From: Cycas panzhihuaensis
Taxonomy: Eukaryota > Cycadophyta
Length of the DNA stretch: 64,000 nt
Reading direction: 5' to 3'
NCBI GenBank assembly: GCA_023213395.1
Contig: CM041465.1
Coordinates: 234,553,741-234,617,740 of the forward strand
The position numbers and the translations under genes were made by a program. Positions 33,456-46,309 of this stretch are shown piece by piece. A model generated the notes under the pieces. That model had not been told where the DNA came from, did not search any database, and saw only the letters and a program-made list of their open reading frames with translations. Positions within the stretch are counted from its first letter, which is position 1. Every line of letters starts with the position of its first letter.

Positions 33456-34155
33456 GACCTCTAGGGAGTCACCATATGTTACCATATGATTATACTCCTC
33501 CCTGCAAGGATTCTAGCTTCCTACAGATGACGTACCATACCATTTATATGATATGACATATTATGATTTTTATGTATACAGACGGGGCCATTAGTACCCC
33601 ATTTGGTGTATAATTATGATGTTATGATAGTGTATTTCATCGTTTTCATTTATGTGATTGTGTATATATGTGTATGGGTGCACAAGTGCATGAGGATCTA
33701 TAGACCATGATGATTTGGAGTTGATTATTATATTATTTGTGTTACAGCATTATTTGAGTTATGTACACACTTCCTTTCATGTAGGGCCATACTCTTAGCA
33801 GGCACACATAATCACCATGAGTGTAGGCGATAGACACATATGGGGCTAGGAGATGGGGATCCATACACATCCATCGTAGGAGCATAGTGGGGTATGCAAA
33901 GGAAGTGCTAGTAGGAGAGGGAGTAACAATACTCAATCACACCATCCTAGTTGGGGAATGCATCCAAGCTTAGGAGTGATAAGGACCACATTCCCAATTA
34001 GAAGGGCAAGTCCCCCAGTGGAAGGAAACTAAAAGGTGCCATAGGAGGAACCTAGAAGGAGTAGGAAAGGTCACCCCAAGCTGCCATTCCACCTATGATT
34101 AGGAGGAATAGGGATGCACTTAGGGTGATAGTTTAGGATCATTTCAGAGCAAATA
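33456..34155. other. element C, interval between PMD gene and former integrase end
   Basis: Parallels 15011-15760 of A and 55822-56430 of B. Its right end, around 34000-34150, matches the sequence that directly follows the integrase stop in B (55830-55990, reversed). No coding motif is recognised. Confidence 0.5.
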
Positions 34156-34560
34156 AAACAAGGAGAAAATGATATGCCCAGTCTACATGGAGGTCAGGAT
34201 AGTCACACATAGAATTGGAGATAGATGATAAAGGGTAGGCCTTATGTGGCTAGGCTTATAAGCAAAATGGTTTTGGTCAGAACTAGATGAATGCAATGGA
34301 CCTAACACATGATGAATCATATGGCAAGGTTACATCTAAGTAGGACTGGCTCTGATCTTAGGTGAGGATCTAGAGCATGAAGAATAAGTACCTCTACAAG
34401 TGGTTCATCGATGCAGACGCTTATATGAAATTGCTTGGGGAGGGTAAGAAAATGAAAGAAGTGGTTGGTTTAGAACCAGCGGCTTGGGAGCTAAAGTAGA
34501 ATAAAGAGAAGAGGGAATAATCAATCAGAAAATCTCCCTAGATATATGCAAAACCAAGAT
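34156..34560 (+). pseudogene. unrecognised degraded coding-like segment replacing pol in element C
   Basis: Lies between sequence that follows the integrase in B and sequence that follows the protease, where about 3.2 kb of RT-RNase H-integrase would be. On the plus strand one frame reads through from about 34230 to 34555 with stops only at TAG, TAA and TGA codons that single C-to-T changes would explain. It includes MKNKYLYKWFIDADAYMKLL, then GEGKKMKEVVGLEPAAWELK. I do not recognise a family. It could be a captured host gene piece or part of another transposable element. Only the coherence of the frame supports it as coding. Confidence 0.4.
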
Positions 34561-35249
34561 GACACACCGAGGAGGAGGCTTATGGCCCTCGCTATCTGAC
34601 TCAGAGTCACCCATGATGGTTAAGTAACCATAACTACCTACATTAATAGGGACAAACCTGACTAGGTTTGGATTATGACAAGGCATAGGTTCAGTTGGAT
34701 GAAGGCCAGTCTCCTAAAAAAAGGGCCCCACAGAAGGGATAGCCTCCTCAAGGTCACTATCTTCATCACCAAACATAGCCTAGCAAGCTAGATGAGAAGT
34801 GTGAGATGGTATAGGCTCACTGGTAACAACTTTAACTCGTCCTTTATGGAAAAATTTAAGTTGCCCCTAATGTGAGGAGTAGATTGCTCCCATTTGGTCA
34901 AGCCATAGCTAGCCCAATAAGAGGTTATACTCCACATCGATATCGAGCACAACAACATCAACAAAAATAATCTTCCTTTTTAGGGTGAGCAAAAGGGAGA
35001 CTGTCCCTAAGGGGACTTCTCAGTTCTATCATACCCTTGGCATTTCCAAGAGATAGACTCAAGAGCTACTATGCCTAACTCTTTAAGCATGCAGATAGGC
35101 ATAGCATTGACCGAGGAGCCATTATCTATGATGGTCTTCTTTATGATAAAATTAGAGGTGTCAACAGAAATGACGAATGGGTAATGCAAAAGCTTCTCCC
35201 ATTCACTAGGAGATGGGAGTTCTTGATGATCGAATGAGAGGTGATCCAT
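34561..35249 (-). pseudogene. protease and truncated linker of element C
   Basis: The frame from 35249 reads HYPFVISVDTS, then IIDNGSSVNAMPICMLKELG, an active-site region of type D-N-G-S-S, the best preserved in the window for this family. ISWKCQGYDRTEKSP follows. Downstream, to about 34565, the minus strand matches the linker seen in A and B, then is cut off at the foreign segment. Confidence 0.8.
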
Positions 35250-35599
35250 GAGAGGTGGTGCCTACAACATGGATGGAAACATCTTATTGGCTAAAAGCTT
35301 CAAGAAGAAGAGCACGTTGCTCATGATAGCTTCTCAAGACATCCATTATGGACATCCCCGCGGCCACTGTGTGAAGTTTGTCGACAATGGAGAAAGGCTT
35401 CCCCTTTGCGGTAGGTTAGGGAAGAGCCCTTCAAAAGTTTTAACAACCAGGGCACATGGGAATAATCTTGGGAAGCATGGGGACTTTTGGAAGAGGGACC
35501 TCTAAAAGAGGATCAAGATGGGATGTGGAAGAAGAGGCACTATTTGCCTCTTTAGCTACTTGAGACCAGGTTAGGGCATATAATGGCATGGTCTCAAGT

Positions 35600-37890
35600 A
35601 TTTGGATGACCTTCTTTCCCTTATTCTAGGATCAAGAGGGTGAGGGAGTATGACAGTCAGGAGAACCAGAAGAAGAGGATGAGTTCCTTACACCTTTCCC
35701 TTTGGTTTACAAAGGGTGAGGGTTTGGGAGCCTCCCTCTATTTCAGCTATCCTTTTGTTGGTTATTACGATCACGTCCCCATATCTGGGGAAAGGATCCT
35801 TATGGATGGGTTAGTCTAGGTTTGGCCTAGATGCCTATTTGGGAGAAGAATCACATTATAGAGTGGCTTTAGGGTGTTGGGCCCAGCATTGTGAATCTTC
35901 ATGGAAATATTCCCCATGGATGGAACACCATCTCTTCTTTAAGGAGGAATCAAGCTTCCTCCTTTGAGAAGATTGGGTGCTACCACCCTTAGGGGGAATA
36001 ACTTGAGAGGCTTGGTGAACTAGTTTATGAGAGCTAGGGGATGAAGGGGCTTAGAGTTTGAGCTCCTTCATAGTATGTCTGAATGAACGTATAGCAAAAG
36101 TGAGAGGATCCTGGTCTTCTCAATTGGATGGGAGGAAGACTTGGCAAGCTATTAGATTTTAGTCTCTCAGGGTGGTGGAGGTGCCTCACATCATTATGAG
36201 GGCTTGAGAGGCTTCTTAAGACCTACTTGGATCTCAATGGGCTTAAGTGCCAAGCACTTAGCTATGGTGGAATCACACGTTGTTGCCCTCATTTTGAGGA
36301 CTTCAATGTGGATTTCTAAGTAAAGAGCATTAACAAAAAGGTCCCTCTTTAGCTCCTTCGGTAGAGTTGCCTTTGTAGAGTGAAGAAGGTCATAAAAGCA
36401 TCCCATAAAGTCACGATTCATCTCATCGTGACCTTGTTTGAGAGACAAGAGGGCTTTCATTCCACTCTCGAAAGGATGAGCTACGTTAAAATAGTTTACG
36501 AATTTATCCATGAGTTGTTGGAATGAAAAGATAGAATGTGCTCGTAGGCAATAGAACTACTTAAGGGCATCACCTTGGAGGGATCATGGGAAGAGTTTCA
36601 TAAGGATATGGTCATAAGACCAATAATCTATGTATGCCATAGAAAAGTTACAGACATACTCCATTAGGTCTTGTGATGAGGTCCCATCAAATTTAGGAAC
36701 CTTGGGAGGGTGAGGCGGTAAGTCGGTCCTTAGCACCTTAATAGATAAGGGTGTCAATCTATATCCATAAATGGGCATGCCCTTGACTAGACTATAGGAT
36801 CGTTGAGAGATAGAGGAGGAGGTGGGCAAGGTTGCCAAACCCTCCTTGGGGAGTTTGGTTCAAAAGGGGATATTAGCCTCCTCTCATTGGGTGAGAGGAC
36901 ACTAGTCCTACATTCGAAGAAACATACATAGGATCGGATGGGGGTGAGAGACCCATCCCTTCTTGAGGAAACACCCCTTGTTGGAAAGGATCTTGAGGGA
37001 AGGTGCCTTAGGAGGGGGCTTGCCCTCCTTGCAAAGGCACAACATGAGGTGTGACATAGGAGGATGGAAAAGAGCGGTGCAGAAAGTGGTTTTGCCCATA
37101 TGGGCTACCCGTGGGTGGTGCGACCCTATATAGGTGCAAAGGGTCGACCCCATAAGCTAGGAGGGAGTTTCCCTTATAGTGCCCCTATAGTTGAGAGGTG
37201 TAGCCTGGAGGTACATAAAGGGAAGAATCTCTAGGCTGAACTTGAGAGTGTATGGGGGTGGGCCCCACATGGCTAGAAGTAGGGGCACATGCGGGTCCCC
37301 TAGATCTAATAGGTGGTGGATAAACTATAGTTGTCTAAGGTGTAGTCATTTGACTAAAAGGAGGCATGCTCAACCCAAGTTGGGAAGAGGACATGCCTTG
37401 GGTGGTCCTCAAGGAGCATGGGCCATAAGGAGAGGAAGATGGGCAAAAGGTAAACTCATTGTAGGTAGAGGAGTTGGATGGGATAGACAAGGTAAGGTGG
37501 ATGTAGAAGAAGGAAGCACAACACTTTACAAGATGCTCTCAAACCACTTGGGATATGGTTAAAGGTGAGTGGCTTGGAAGCATTAGCTAAGGGCTTCGAC
37601 AACATCCACAGGAGGTGTATTTGTCTGATCATAAGAGGCAAAAGGAACCTTATATGTGGCAGATCCTATGGGGTGATCCTCATGAGAATCACCACTAGAG
37701 TGGTGGAACTCTAGAGGAGAAGAGACCTCTACCTCATAAGTAGAGAGGTGGTGAAGTTGTGGGTGTTCTTGACACCCAGATAAAAGACAAGGTCCTCACC
37801 CTCCTGGGTGGGCCCTTAGAAAGAGGTAGAAGGCTCATGTGATTCAGACAAATAGGCATTATATGCCCAATCTAATGGAAATCCCTCCAT
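35600..37890 (-). pseudogene. gag of element C
   Basis: The start is ATG 37890, reading MEGFPLDWAYNAYLSE, similar to MEGYLSDWAYHAF of B and MEGYSSDWAYDPYG of D. Capsid blocks follow: TPLSIKVLRTDLPPHPPKVP, FDGTSSQDLMEYVCNFSMAY (36838-36584) and MDKFVNYFNVAHPFESGMKA with KELKRDLFVNALYLEIHIEV (36511-36194). Pro/Gly-rich spacers with stops separate them. Confidence 0.8.
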
Positions 37891-38120
37891 AGTCGAACTG
37901 AAATATGATGAAGGAAGGGAGTTATAAGATCAATCTTCCAACAAAGGAGCGAGGCCTCATAAGCGACATGAGAATCATCACATACAAGTTCTCCTCGTAG
38001 GTTGGAAGAAGGAGCAAGAGATATAATGGGGTATGAGCATTGGGGGCTGCCCAACAAACCAAAGAGAGCTATTAGGAAGGTAGTAGCACCAATAAGAAGG
38101 GAGAGAGGATTAATCCTTTA

Positions 38121-38145
38121 TCAGCATTCTCCAGTATGGTCGCCA
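38121..38145 (-). other. primer binding site of element C
   Basis: The minus strand reads TGGCGACCATACTGGAGAAT, one base after the LTR. It is the least altered of the four PBS copies at its 5' end. Confidence 0.8.
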
Positions 38146-38146
38146 G

Positions 38147-41100
38147 TAGAATTGCACCTTTCGGAGGGGGGAGATAACTATGCTTAGATGAGGCCAAGTT
38201 AAACTATCAAACTATGGTGGCAAGAAACCTATGACAACAAGGGAAAGCAACACCCACAAAGGGCATCCATGCATCGGAACATAGGTTTAGGACCCATAAA
38301 TGGCACGCGAACTCCTTTGAGGAGACTCTGCTTTGGTTTAGAGTGATTGGCAAGTGAGGGATATCCTTGGCTTCATGAGTAACCTCAAAAGATGCCCTCC
38401 TATCCTTGGATGGTTGAAGGAAGGAGGAGAGAGAGAGAGAGTGAGGGAATGGATCCTCGCATAGAGAGGGAGTATAGAAGGAATGACTATAGTAGAGAAG
38501 AAGGGTGGAACATGCACACATGAGATGAAGAAGAGGGCTAATCTCACATGTTAGGTATTAGCCTAAAGGTTGCACTAAAGTGGTTTAATCAAACTAAATA
38601 GGGAGGACCAAGAAAGCAACCTTAGAAGGGGGACGTCCTTAAGGTGTTAGGCCTAAGAAGGTCTTAGGAGTAAGGATCAATAAAGGAATGTCTCAATGTT
38701 TATGTTTATTAGTTGTAATGTGGAACGATGAAAAAATGGTATGGTGTATGTAGCAGTGTGTCTTTATATGTAAAGGGGAGACTTTGTAAAGTAATAAGAT
38801 AATGTAAGACTCTTACTTGTTTATTCAGACGTATGACCTTACTCTCTTTACCTTTTGGATGCAATAGAAAGAAGAAAGGAAGGTCACAAATGACAGTTAT
38901 ATGATACAAAGTGTATGCAAAAGATGTAAGTTTACTCAGCAATGCAATGGGATAAGCATGCAAATATGTAGGATTCTTACTACATGCACTTTCCTATGAA
39001 AGCAAGCAAACTAGTTGATAGTAAATGATTAAAACTAGTTCTTCTTCTTTTCCTTTCTCAAATAATGTATGGGTGAAGGGGGAAAAAAGAGAGAAGAAAA
39101 GGAAATAGGGAAAGCCCAAGCTATACCTAGGATGTGACGGTTGAAGTGATGTTGTCTTTGTTACGCTTGTCACCCTCATCTTTCTCTAACCATAGACAGC
39201 GTGGGATGGTGGTGGTGAAGAAAGGAGGGATTCCCCTTACCTTCCCCCAAGTCAAAGGAAAAGAAATGGCAAAGAAAGCATTGCAAGAAAATGTAAAAGA
39301 AAATAGAACTATAACTTATGATTTTGAGAGAAAAAGAAGTACCAATTAGAAGGATGGGGGAATACCTAGAGTGGGATCCCCTTCGCTCTCCATGCATAAC
39401 AAGGTGACTTGTAAATCAAACCAATTTTACCCTTTCCCAAGGGGTACCAAGTATACATGGGATAGATACACAATAAAATGAATAATAGGACTCACGGTTT
39501 TTAGCTAAAAGGAATGTCCCTCACCACAACATTACTTCTCATTCCTTTTATATCATTTAGTAAGCAACATGGGAAAAAAGTGGGTGGCAAAGAGAGAAGG
39601 AGGATGGATAGCCTCAGAATGGCTAACCCTCTAGATCAGATGTGCTCCATGCTATCCAATTACTAGAGAAGATGAGGTAAGGTGAATGCAAGAAACCCTT
39701 GAGATGCAAGTAGGAGAGTGGGAGAAAATGTTACCAATATTGTCAATGTTGCAAAAGTTATGATGTGAAACTATTGCAACCTCGATAGGGTTGAGCTAGA
39801 AGGAACAAGAAGCTATGGAATATAGGGATGGAATCCCCTCATGTAGGCCCTACGAAGTTGATCACAAGAACAACAAGGGGCTGCCTACGCTACTACCAGT
39901 AGTGGTCTTCTTTCCAACGACCTTTCGGGAGCTTAAGGAAAGCACAAAGGAAGAAGAGATGATGAGAGAAGGGGGTTGCACTTGAGGAGAAAACCTACTA
40001 GGTGCAGAACCTTGCCTTTACTCCTTTCACTCTCTATGAAGATCTCTTCTTAGCTACCCCCTTGCAACAACTAGTAAAGAGCCAAGAGAAAAAAGAAAGA
40101 GATAAGCAAGATGGGATGGGTTTGCCTCCCACTTATAGTAAAAACTGAAGGAAAAATGCTTTAAAAGTGCTAACAAATGATGTTTATATTGCTTAAAGTA
40201 AAAGAAGGATAAAACATTGGCCCAAGAATACTTGCTATGGGTAGATCACAGGAAGATTTACTAGTAAAACATGGGAGAGAGACCAACCCTATAGGGTTTG
40301 TAGGTGAAACCATAAAGGAGCAACAAGCCGACAGGAGATTGGAGTGAAGAGAGTGGATCTGGACTTGATGAAGCACTTGGAGCATGTCCTTCCCTTTGCT
40401 AGCCACATTGTAGGCTTACAATAGTGAATTAGAGCTATAGGAGATTGATGGTAGGCAACGTTGGTGTAGCAGGATCTATCCTTATTGCAGGGCATTTTTC
40501 TAAAGAACTGTTAGGAGAGTTGAGTAAAAAAGAGTAAGAAGAGAGGAAATGATGTTGTTTTTGGGTTTTTATACCCAACCCTAGCTCAATCGAGTGATTA
40601 GGGTTCAACTTGGGCCGAGAATATGTCTCTACCACGTGGGAGTTTTGTAATAAATGTGAAATTAGCCATGGCATATTTAAAAAATAAAATGTAATGGTTG
40701 CACTATGGTATACTTCATGGTACTGCGGAGTTTGTAGCGGTAGCACAATCTTTATCATGGTGCGACAGAACATAGGCAAAATAAAAGAAAGAGAAGGTTA
40801 GGAGCCCAAAAGAATGGGTACTTTGGTCCTAAGGGGCATGACACTCTATCTAAGTGGCAGGAAAGGGTTGTGGGGATTAGGAAAGTCTATAACAAATAGG
40901 TACTAAATGTGAAATATTGCTGAGAAAAGTCGATAAATAGGTGGAAGGTACCAACTAGGCCTCAGCGAGGTGGCAGGGGTCATTACGCATCCACAGGTGA
41001 TGGGGCTAGGCTACGAAGCCCCAAAGGTACTTGGGGACATTATGGAGACATAGAGGAGGGTTGTGGGTCACCATGGGATATGTATCATTAGATTGTCATA

Positions 41101-41289
41101 TGCTAAAATGGTATAATGTAGCATGATCAAGCAGCAGATGCATAGTGATCACTCAACGAACCAGGTAGTCATGTAATGTAAAAATGCATCAACCCACCTC
41201 TAGTAGAACTAATGGAGGTGAGGGATAGAAGTATACCTGCACCTACCTGAGTCAACCTATTTATGTCTATTCCCAGTAGCTAAGAAACA
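38147..41289 (-). repeat. 5' LTR of element C (C1)
   Basis: About 3.1 kb. Starts TGTTTCTTAGCTACTGGG on the minus strand at 41289. Contains TATAAAAAC at 40565-40573. Its first ~200 bases are missing from the other LTR of the element. Confidence 0.82.
40565..40573 (-). promoter_or_regulatory. TATA box, element C 5' LTR
   Basis: TATAAAAAC on the minus strand, downstream of CCCTAATCACTCGATTGAG. Confidence 0.6.
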
Positions 41290-43805
41290 TGTTCTAATAG
41301 AAAATGAGGAGGATTTGATAGATGAGGGGGAAGGGCTATGTTCAAACATGTAATGATACCTCATTTGTAAATGTATTTTTATGTATCATTATACCTCTTT
41401 GTAAATTAAATTATAATATAATATAGCATCAAGTCTGCTCCCTTACTGAATAATAGGCTAATAATATTAGCCCATTATGTCAACCAATGAGATTTATTTA
41501 TAAGGTATATCTTGGTCTATAAATTAGACCCAAAGACCCTCATTTGTATATTAAATTATTACGCATGTGAAAGCTTTGTTAGAATATATATTGATGGTGT
41601 AATTAGTTTATCCATTATAGTTCTTTATAATCAATTTGCTTTATTCTATTGTCTATTACTAATTATTTCTTATGTTTCTGCTTTTATATTTATATGCACA
41701 TACGTTATCTTGATTCTGCTTATGAATTTTACATGGCATCAAAGCTTAGATGGTCTATGGAGGACACAAAGGAGCTATATCTCAAATTTACCACAAACTC
41801 AATCGAATCAAGTTGAAATGACTTTAGTATTAGAGATAAAACATGTGCATATAATTGATTTTTCTATAGGTTCTTTCAATCAATCTACTTAAAATGGTAG
41901 CTCATTTTATAGAAAATAACAATTGTTTATCCAGTTTGAGTCAGTTTTCATATTATTTTACTATCATTTGAGTTATTTTATTGGTCCTAAGAGTTGTTCA
42001 TGATCTGTGGCTATGCTTGGATGTTGTTTGATCTTCATGCATCCCTAACCCTATAGGTGTTTGCAACTTTATTCTAGAGAAGATCTAGTGTAGTTTAAAC
42101 ATTCTACAACTCGATTCAATCGAGTTTTGCTTCAGTTCAATCACTCTATTTGTTAAAATCCCATGTGCACTTGTGGAGTTTTTCAGTTTTGAAATGAGTA
42201 TATTTTTCTATAGTTTAAATTTTATTTAATCATATTTGAATCTTCTTACAAGTCTACTAGCCCTTTTGAGCTATAACATATGGTCATATGGTACTTATTT
42301 ACGACCAAGGGCTCAACTTCTAAGTGTGATTAAGCGTACCCTTTTTTATTTTGATTACATGAAGAGGTTACCTCATTGTTTTGATTGTAACTTTGTAATG
42401 GGAGGTTTGATTTGTGAACTATTAGATCCAATGGGTTCCTGACCCAAAGCTCTTTATCCTAGAGTTAGCTTTAGCTTGGTTTGAGTAGGATTTTAAGGGG
42501 TTTAAAGTAGCCAAAATTAACCCTTCTTTTTAGGCCTTATTAAGTCTGTTTTCATCAATTGAGGACTTATTTTTACATTTTACAGAGAATTTTTCTATTG
42601 TTAGTTGTTCATTTATATGTCGTTACTTGTTCAACCTATTTTTTTTAGCGAATATCTATAGTTCCTTTGTTATTATAGGAGCCCTACTTGTCTGAAGTTG
42701 ACTAGACTCCTCTTAGAAGTATTGTTCTTTATAGAGTATGCTAATCCTAACTTCTCTTTATTTTTTTCATTTCTTTTAGTCTTATTATTTTCTTTTATTG
42801 AAAGGAACCCTCACCTAAGCAAGACTACCATTAAATTCAATATAAATTTAAAAGATTAATAAAGATAACTCCTAAATTTACATACAAAACTTTTTTAGCC
42901 TTATAAGGGGAATGGTTAGGACCCCTAAAGTTACCACTCCATATACATTAGTGGTATTTTTCAAATTCTATAGATTTTAGAGAAGCCCATTAGCTGTCAA
43001 GCATATTAAGTGGCAGAATGAGGTGTAAACTTTCCTTGGAGATTAGAGACCAGGCTAAACCTAAAGGGGGTGAGTGCCTTGGTTTTGAGTTTATAGTTAG
43101 ATCGGTCATTAGTATAAGACCAATGTAGGTGGACAAATAGATTTAGAGGGCTATTAGCCTTCTTGAAACCTACATATTGAGGTATATAGAGCTTAATGCT
43201 CATATACCAGTATATAAGATCTCTAATTTTCCACGTGTGGGTAGAAGCCACTAGACAGAGTAGAAACTCAGGGCTTCTTAAAGACCTTAAGATTTATCAT
43301 TCTAATTTAGTAGCTCCTTAGGTAGACAAGACACAAATACACATAAAAAATAGCACCACAAATGCTTGTGTTTAACACAAGTAAACTTAGTAGAACCAAC
43401 AATTTTGCAGCTTAAAAAGAAAAAGTCAAAAACCTCTTAATAATGAATGACTATTAGGCCTATGTCAATGGGGATATAACTCAGCATACACCCACCATGG
43501 ACCCAAATAAACTTGATTAAGAGATTCCACCAAATCTTGTTACCCTAGTAGCCTTCAAAGCTAAGGATAACATAGTCCTTTCATCCCTTCACTTGATTTT
43601 GGAATATTAAGTAAACCAAAACATAGAAACTAGTGAAACATCCCATGAGGCTTAGAGTATCATATATTCCCTCTATGAGAAAAGAGATGGCTCAAGGTCC
43701 ATCACATTGAAAGCTTATCTATTTTCCATTTCCTTTGTTGGCACTATAATTGCTCACCTAATAAAAATCAAAATCATTAGAAATTAACTCATTAACCATG
43801 GAACT
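41290..43805. other. AT-rich interval with a probable copia LTR end
   Basis: Very AT-rich. Around 41350-41733 it has the look of a plant copia LTR, ending TTTTACA. Directly after it, at 41734-41745, TGGCATCAAAGC is two changes from the TGGTATCAGAGC primer binding site. No second LTR, gag or pol block is seen downstream, so it is a fragment at best. The open frame at 41512-41892 crosses the LTR end and has no domain. The rest, to 43805, shows nothing I can name. Confidence 0.45.
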
Positions 43806-45805
43806 TATTTCCTAGCTTTTAGAATGAGCTTGGATATATAGGAAAATAGGTAAGTATAGGTATGCTCTTCAACCCTTGTTACTCCTTAGTGGTTTATATT
43901 TAATTTTATGTAGATGATGTATACTTGTTTGCTTTCTCATTTATTTTTTCATGGTTCCCTTTTTTGTTAATGACAAGAAAGACCTTGGTCCATGGCCATT
44001 TATTCTACCTATTAGACTTCTTAGGCTGGAAATGAAACTTCCCCTTTTACTTGCAACTTATTTCTTTATTATTTCTTCACCTTGTTTTTTCCTATTAGGC
44101 CTTGTTTTTACCTCTCTACCACTTGATGTTGACTATTACTACCCCTAGGACTGACCATCTATGAGTTCAACTTGATTACATGATGAAATTGATGAGAAAA
44201 ACTTATTTGATTACTAACCACTTTGATTCTTGCTTGTAATAATAGTATTCTGACTTTGTAGTACCATGAATGTATTCACAATATAATTGTTACCAATCCA
44301 AATTTAGGATTTATGGTGATAGCCAATTTATAAATACCTTATTGTCAAGGTTGGACAAGTTGCATTGGCCCCAAGTTAGCTTATGTCAGTGTTGAGATGC
44401 CTAACATGCCTAAATCCTCTCAAATTTTTGCTTCTTCTAAGTAAAATCCTTCAAACCATGAACAATACTCATGGTTTTTGGTTAATGGTTTTCCTGCCAT
44501 TATGGGAAAAAACCCACCAACCTCCAATCCTCATTTTATCTATAAAATCCTCTCCTTTTTCTAAAGGAGAGGAGGAGAACTTTGTGATAGTGAGACCCTG
44601 CCATTATGTTGCTAAATTTTCTATAGGAATTTGGTACTTGATACATGTTGCTAGTATCCACTTGAAGAGTAGAAGCCCAAACACCTAAAGTAATTTGAGA
44701 ATCCTTGGAAAAGAAAAATTTGCTACCATTGGCTATAAATTCTCCTAAGCAAGGTAAAAGTAATATATTTCCAGTTGCTATGATTAGTTTTTCTTTTACT
44801 TTTTATATTTCGTGTCATTTCCATGTTATGTTTATGTGAGTAAATGGTGGGAGTAATTAGTTAGTTTACTTTGGTTTGGTTTTATGACTTTTCTTCCATC
44901 CATTAGATCCATGTTTCCTCATTGCTCCCTCTACTTATTACTTAATTGGTTGCTTTGAAAGTCTTAAACTTAGGGAAGCTCCTAAGTACACTTAATAATC
45001 CTTTCTACCTTAGAGGGTGGTTGTCATTTTGATGCACCTCAACCCAATCTATTCCACTTTTCTTCTTATAGATTAGGAATTACTTCTTAATGCTTGGAGT
45101 ATTTACTTTTTTTTTGTGTCATATATTATCATATCGTTGGATTCTTTTGTAGATTTTCTATTCTTATAGGGTACTAACATGAATGCAGAAAGGTGATGTA
45201 AGTTTACGAGATTTTTTAACCATGCATCATCACTCAAACTAGTTGTGACAACTTCCTATATCTCTTATCATTAGGAAGATGAGTTTGATATTCTATTTCC
45301 TTTTATTTTCATTAAATATAACAACTTTCATTTAACTTTTTTTGTCATAGAGGCTTTCAACAAGTAGAAATGCTACTAAATTCCTTTAGGAACAATAAAT
45401 AATAGCTCCACCACTTACTCCATCATATTGAGAGTGCCAAGGACTTGTTAGAAGGGGATACAAGCTACTTCAGCCTACTTGTTACTGAGTGCACTTTAAT
45501 CTATTTGACATCTTACTCATATTATATCTAGAAAAAGAGAGCATTAAGCTTTCTTGCTTGTTTCTTTATTTAAAAAAAAAAACGAAAAAGTAAGAAAGGA
45601 AAAGTATAAGGGTTTCTTTACTCACTTATTTCTTTTCCTTTTCCAAAAAAAGGCTAAAACAATAAAATAAAAATAGAAGAAAAAGGAAAGAGGTATTATG
45701 GTTTGCTTCTTGTCTCCACTTTCCCTTCCTTCTCTCCCCTTTTTACCTAAAAAAGGAAAAGAGAATGAAAAGAAAAAGAGAAGAATTAAATCCCTATCCT
45801 GCTCT

Positions 45806-45820
45806 CCCCCCCCCCCCCCC
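45806..45820 (+). repeat. poly-C run (15 C)
   Basis: Fifteen consecutive C followed by G and an A-rich stretch. Confidence 0.95.
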
Positions 45821-46304
45821 GAAAAAAAAAGAGATTAAAAAAAAAGAAAAGAATAGATGCATTGTCATCCACCTTTCTTTTACCATCATAAAAGTGGGGA
45901 ATTAAGTCAACCATTTATTTGCCTTGTTTATAAACCAAATATGTGAGAAGGGACCATGTTGTCATGAGTCCTAAATTCATGAGGGGATAGATCATAAGGG
46001 CTAACATTAGGGTATAAACTGTATTTCATACAAAAGAAAGGTGGATTTAGTTTACATTAGGTTTTGTGATTTCACCCCTTTTAGTTTGCCTTAGGTTCAA
46101 TAAGAAAAAAACCAAGAGGGATTGAAATAAGAGGGGCAGAATCTAATCCAACACCATTATAAACCAATCTTCATATATATGAACCATACCCAACTTTCCT
46201 TTAGTTTAGTCTATTAGGTAGATTATGCTTATTCTCTTGCTACTGCACATAAGAAGCACACAGACACCCAAAGTTAGTGTCATAGGATCTGCTCACATGC
46301 ATTA

Positions 46305-46309
46305 AGATC
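46305..46309. repeat. target duplication AGATC of element B, left copy
   Basis: The same five bases follow the 3' LTR at 63125-63129. Confidence 0.8.

Larger units (their letters stand above)
27910..41289 (-). mobile_element. Tat-like element C, internally deleted
   Basis: A minus-strand relative of A and B. It has 5' LTR 38147-41289, PBS, gag, protease, a truncated linker, an antisense PMD gene and a 3' LTR at 27910-30793 that lacks its first few hundred bases. RT, RNase H, integrase and aRNH are absent. The two LTRs are similar along their shared length (about 90 % by eye). Outer flanks (TTCAG and TGTTC) do not form an obvious target duplication, so pairing of the two LTRs rests on order, orientation and similarity. 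Confidence 0.75.
43806..46309 (+). repeat. LTR of Tat-like element D, part 1
   Basis: Starts TATTTCCTAGCTTTTAGAATG, followed by TAGGTAAGTATAGGTATG. This matches the start of the B LTR (TGTTTCCCAGCTTCCGGGAATGG, then TAGGTAAGTGTAGGTATG) with TG changed to TA. It is interrupted at 46309 by element B and resumes at 63130 for its last ~70 bp, where a family PBS follows. Contains a run of 15 C at 45806-45820. Confidence 0.6.

Noticed and set aside
41512-41892. 126-codon plus-strand frame, hydrophobic
   Set aside because: It runs across a probable copia LTR end and PBS in AT-rich DNA, and the hydrophobic look follows from base composition.
43472-43486. GGGGATATAACTCAG, resembling the start of a plastid tRNA-Ala gene
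   Set aside because: The sequence after these bases does not continue as a tRNA; no cloverleaf can be formed.
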